Source: Asaia bogorensis
Lineage (GTDB): Bacteria; Pseudomonadota; Alphaproteobacteria; Acetobacterales; Acetobacteraceae
Assembly (NCBI GenBank): GCA_945897825.1
Contig: CAMDGX010000046.1
Coordinates: 1 to 36,239 of the forward strand
DNA length: 36,239 nucleotides
Direction of reading: 5' to 3'
Below the pieces are notes generated by a model. That model saw only the letters and a list, made by a program, of their open reading frames with translations. It was not told the DNA's origin and did not search any database. Both the position numbers and the translations under genes were made by a program. Shown piece after piece: positions 33,463-36,239 of this stretch (position 1 is the first letter of the stretch; each line of letters starts with the position of its first letter).

Positions 33463-35082
33463 ATGGACACCGCGATCGCCCGCCCGGAACTGCTTCTGGT
33501 CGCCGATGCCGTCGCCCGCGAGAAATCGATCGACCGGGACGAGGTGCTGGAAGCGATGGAACAGGCCATCCAGAAGGCCGGCCGCGCCAAGTACGGCCAC
33601 GAGAAGGACATCCGCGCCACGATCGACAAGAAAACCGGCGATGTGCGCCTGTCGCGCTGGACCGAGATCGTCGAGACGGTGGAGAACGAGGAGACGCAGA
33701 TGGCGGCGAACATCGCCAAGCGTCTGTTCCCCGAGAAGGGCGTGGGCGACTTCATCGTCGACCCGCTGCCGCCGATCGATTTCGGCCGCATTGCCGCGCA
33801 GACCGCCAAGCAGGTGATCGTCCAGCGGGTGCGCGAGTATGAGCGCAAGAAGCAGTACGACGAGTTCAAGGACCGCGTCGGCGAGATCATCAACGGCGTG
33901 GTCAAGCGCACCGAGTACGGCAACCTGATGGTCGAGGTCGGCCGCGCCGAGGCGCTGCTGCGCCGCGACGAGCTGATCCCGCGCGAGAGCTTCCGCAATG
34001 GCGACCGCGTGCGGGCCTATATCTTCGACGTGCGCGAGGAAGTGCGCGGGCCGCAGATCTTCCTGAGCCGTACCCATCCCGGCTTCCTGGCCAAGCTGTT
34101 CGCGCAGGAAGTGCCGGAGATCTATGACGGCATCATCGAGATCAAGGCCGTCGCCCGCGACCCCGGCAGCCGCGCCAAGATGGCGGTGATCAGCCGCGAC
34201 GCCTCGATCGACCCCGTCGGCGCCTGCGTCGGCATGCGCGGCAGCCGCGTGCAGGCCGTGGTGCAGGAACTGCAGGGCGAGAAGATCGACATCATCCCGT
34301 GGTCGCCGAACACCGCGACCTTCGTGGTCAACGCGCTGGCGCCGGCCGAGGTGAGCAAGGTGGTGCTGGACGAGGAAGCCGGCCGCTGCGAGGTGGTGGT
34401 GCCCGACGACCAGCTGTCCCTCGCCATCGGCCGCCGCGGGCAGAATGTGCGGCTGGCCAGCCAGCTGACGCGCTGGGACATCGACATCCTGACCGAGGCG
34501 GAGGAGAGCGAGCGCCGCCAGGAGGAGTTCCGCCGCCGCACCGGCCTGTTCGTCGAGGCGCTCGACGTCGACGATGTCATTGCCGGGCTGCTGGTGACCG
34601 AGGGCTTCAACACGATCGAGGAGCTGGCGTTCACGCCGCTCGACGAGCTGGCCGACATCGAGGGCTTCGACGAGGCGATCGCCGAGGAGCTGATCCGCCG
34701 CGCCGAGAACCACCTGCTGAAGCGCGACGGCGAGCTGAACGAGAAGCGGATCGAGCTCGGCGTCACCGAGGATATCGCGGCCATCGAGACCTTCACGCCG
34801 GCCATGCTGGTGGCGCTGGGCGAGAAGGGCGTGAAGTCGCTGGACGACCTGGCCGACCTCGCGTCGGACGAGCTGATCGAGATCGTCGGCGGCGAGGTCA
34901 TCGACGAGGACACCGCCAACGCCGTCATCATGGCCGCGCGCGCGCACTGGTTTGAGGATGGCGAGTCGGCGGCGGACGGTGCCGAGACGGGTGAAGCCGA
35001 GGCGGCCGGGACCGAGGCGGGTGAAGCCGAGGTTGGCGAAACCGCGTCGGACGGCGAGGAGAAGGAGGCCGGCCACGACTGA
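33463..35082 (+). CDS. nusA: Transcription termination/antitermination factor NusA
   Basis: A 539-residue RNA-polymerase-binding factor. The N-terminal domain (1 to about 125) begins with ELLLVADAVAREKSIDRDEV. An S1 domain (about 130-200: GEIINGVVKRTEYGNLMVEV) follows, then KH1 and KH2 (FLSRTHPGFLAKLF, IDPVGACVGMRGSRVQAVV, LSLAIGRRGQNVRLASQLT). Two C-terminal helical acidic repeats follow (EELAFTPLDELADIEGFDE, KSLDDLADLASDELIEI), as in other proteobacteria. The last ~35 residues are an acidic Glu/Ala/Gly tail with short repeats (GEAEA, GEAEV). AAGAGG precedes the ATG. It is 31 bases after rimP. Confidence 0.97.
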   Translation: MDTAIARPELLLVADAVAREKSIDRDEVLEAMEQAIQKAGRAKYGHEKDIRATIDKKTGDVRLSRWTEIVETVENEETQMAANIAKRLFPEKGVGDFIVDPLPPIDFGRIAAQTAKQVIVQRVREYERKKQYDEFKDRVGEIINGVVKRTEYGNLMVEVGRAEALLRRDELIPRESFRNGDRVRAYIFDVREEVRGPQIFLSRTHPGFLAKLFAQEVPEIYDGIIEIKAVARDPGSRAKMAVISRDASIDPVGACVGMRGSRVQAVVQELQGEKIDIIPWSPNTATFVVNALAPAEVSKVVLDEEAGRCEVVVPDDQLSLAIGRRGQNVRLASQLTRWDIDILTEAEESERRQEEFRRRTGLFVEALDVDDVIAGLLVTEGFNTIEELAFTPLDELADIEGFDEAIAEELIRRAENHLLKRDGELNEKRIELGVTEDIAAIETFTPAMLVALGEKGVKSLDDLADLASDELIEIVGGEVIDEDTANAVIMAARAHWFEDGESAADGAETGEAEAAGTEAGEAEVGETASDGEEKEAGHD

Positions 35083-35134
35083 CCCGCGCTCCCCTGACGC
35101 CACCGGCACACCCGCCGGCCCGCATGCCGGGCTG

Positions 35135-35887
35135 GTGGCGGCCGAGGTGGCGGAGTTCGACGAGGCTGCCGATACGGCCGCCGAGGAGGAGCGCGGCCCG
35201 CTGCGGCGCTGCATCGTGACGCGCGAGCGGCTGGCGAAGGAGCGGATGATCCGCTTCGTCCTGCTGCCGCCGGACCCGGCAGCGGGGCGCAAGCTGGCGC
35301 TGGTGGTTCCCGACCTTGCCGCAACGCTGCCCGGACGGGGAATCTGGTTGAGCGCGCTTGGGGATGTGGTAGAAACAGCTCGCACGCGTGGCGCTTTCGC
35401 CAGGGCGGCCCGCTGTCCGGTCACGGTATCCCCCGATCTCACGTCCGAGCTGGAAGCGGCGCTGTCCCGTCGGGTCGTCGAGACTTTGGGTCTTGCCCGA
35501 CGCGCCGGGCAGGCTGTCGCAGGGTTTGGCAAGGCGCGGGAATGGCTGAACGGCGGACGCGCCGGCCTGGTGGTTCAGGCGAATGACGGCAGCCCGGAGG
35601 AACGGCAGCGTTTCGTGGGGGGCTGGAAGGAACGGGTGCCCGTGGTGGCGCCCCTGGATGCGATGCGGCTGGGAGGCGTGTTCGGGCGCGACCATGCCGT
35701 GCATGTGGTGCTTCTGCCCGGCCGGTTGGCCGAACGGGTGCACAGCGATTCGATGCGGCTGGAGGGGGTGCGAAGCGCCCGTCCGGCGGCGACAAAGGCC
35801 CGCTCCCCCGGCAAGTCCGGGGCGGATGCGGGCAGGGATGATGCTTCCGGCGCGGCCGGCGGCATGGTGACAGGTACAGGCGGGTAG
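35135..35887 (+). CDS. YlxR (DUF448) RNA-binding protein fused to an L7Ae-like domain
   Basis: The product has an N-terminal YlxR domain (GPLRRCIVTRERLAKERMIR, VVPDLAATLPGRGIWLSA) and a C-terminal L7Ae/YlxQ-like domain (VETLGLARRAGQAVAGFGKA, GLVVQANDGS), joined in one polypeptide as in many alphaproteobacteria. It is presumably RNA-binding and lies in its usual place between nusA and infB. GTG 35135 (250 residues) is the first canonical start after the nusA stop but has a poor ribosome site. A perfect AAGGAGG at 35062-35068 sits 6 bases before an in-frame ACG at 35075, which overlaps the nusA stop and would add 20 residues. The C-terminus is an Ala/Gly/Lys-rich tail; the stop directly abuts infB. 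Confidence 0.88.
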   Translation: MAAEVAEFDEAADTAAEEERGPLRRCIVTRERLAKERMIRFVLLPPDPAAGRKLALVVPDLAATLPGRGIWLSALGDVVETARTRGAFARAARCPVTVSPDLTSELEAALSRRVVETLGLARRAGQAVAGFGKAREWLNGGRAGLVVQANDGSPEERQRFVGGWKERVPVVAPLDAMRLGGVFGRDHAVHVVLLPGRLAERVHSDSMRLEGVRSARPAATKARSPGKSGADAGRDDASGAAGGMVTGTGG

Positions 35888-36239
35888 ATGAGCGAAGGCA
35901 ACGAGCAGGACGCGGGCAAGGGCAGGCTTTCACTGCGTCCGGCAGGGCGCATGGAACTGGGCCGGACCGTGGACGCCGGTTCCGTGCGGCAGAGTTTCAG
36001 CCATGGCCGCTCCAAGGTGGTGCAGGTCGAGGTGCGCAAGAAGCGCGCGCCAACCCCGGGAGCCGCCCCGAGCGCGCCCCCGCCGCCGCCGTCGAACAGC
36101 GGCACGGTGCCGGCACCCACCCCGCGTCCGCCCGCTGGCGGGCCCGGCGGTCGTGCGGGCCCTGGTGGGCGCGCGCTGACCGCGGCCGAGCTGGCCACCC
36201 GCCAGCGCGCGCTGGTCGAGCAGCAGCGCGACTCGGCCC
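35888..36239 (+). CDS. infB: Translation initiation factor IF-2, N-terminal part (runs off right edge)
   Basis: The first 117 codons are present. LSLRPAGRMELGRTVDAGSV, RQSFSHGRSKVVQVEVRKK and a Pro/Gly-rich stretch ([12 protein letters not shown]) followed by LTAAELATRQRALVEQQRD are the known N-terminal region of alphaproteobacterial IF-2. The GTPase domain lies beyond the window. The ATG follows the YlxR stop with no gap. Position after nusA and ylxR is the normal order. Confidence 0.93.
   Translation, partial: MSEGNEQDAGKGRLSLRPAGRMELGRTVDAGSVRQSFSHGRSKVVQVEVRKKRAPTPGAAPSAPPPPPSNSGTVPAPTPRPPAGGPGGRAGPGGRALTAAELATRQRALVEQQRDSA

Overview
The window is GC-rich bacterial DNA, almost certainly from an alphaproteobacterium and probably an Acetobacteraceae (Rhodospirillales) chromosome. 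The evidence is gene order and protein style: chorismate mutase/hisC/tyrA diverging from metX-metW, a grpE-dnaK-dnaJ-dapB-metK-trmB chain, and rimP-nusA-ylxR-infB. I cannot name the genus from sequence alone. I see no tRNA, rRNA or CRISPR array.

Layout. 1-830: insertion-sequence debris (start of an IS66-type tnpA running off the left edge, then a decayed IS3-type transposase). 967-3841 (-): a tightly coupled tyrosine-branch operon (chorismate mutase with a prephenate-dehydratase-like tail, aromatic/histidinol-phosphate aminotransferase, prephenate/arogenate dehydrogenase). 3986-5778 (+): metX-metW, the acylation step of methionine synthesis. 5830-10942: a metabolic accessory block with a secreted protein of unknown function, a diaminopropionate-ammonia-lyase-like PLP enzyme, three tandem HSL-type alpha/beta hydrolases with a 19-codon relic between two of them, and a RidA-family enamine deaminase. 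10998-16207 (-): a P-loop/methyltransferase fusion, a GMC oxidoreductase, a TauD-type dioxygenase and a Cys/Met-metabolism PLP enzyme, followed by a VOC protein at 16332-16727.

16883-26329 (+): heat-shock region. hrcA is separated from grpE-dnaK-dnaJ by a REC-EAL response regulator and a large hybrid histidine kinase with its own Hpt domain, so c-di-GMP/phosphorelay signalling sits inside the chaperone locus. dnaJ is flanked on both sides by copies of a three-hairpin repeat whose arms are conserved and whose core differs. 26567-30114 (+): an unrecognised basic protein that looks leaderless, then dapB, metK and trmB. 30078-32732: a divergent pair for lipid-linked sugar transfer (GT2-GtrA polyprenyl-phosphate glycosyltransferase and a GT39/GT83-like membrane transferase). 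32844-36239 (+): rimP-nusA-ylxR/L7Ae-infB (infB cut by the right edge), with an apparent promoter and a terminator-like hairpin directly ahead of rimP.

Most of the window is core metabolism and housekeeping. The less ordinary parts are the repeat around dnaJ, the signalling pair inside the hrcA-grpE locus, the P-loop/methyltransferase fusion, the relic peptide between the hydrolases, several non-standard or leaderless starts, and block-wise switches of G/C strand bias that do not follow gene direction. All functional statements rest on reading motifs by eye; no database search was run.
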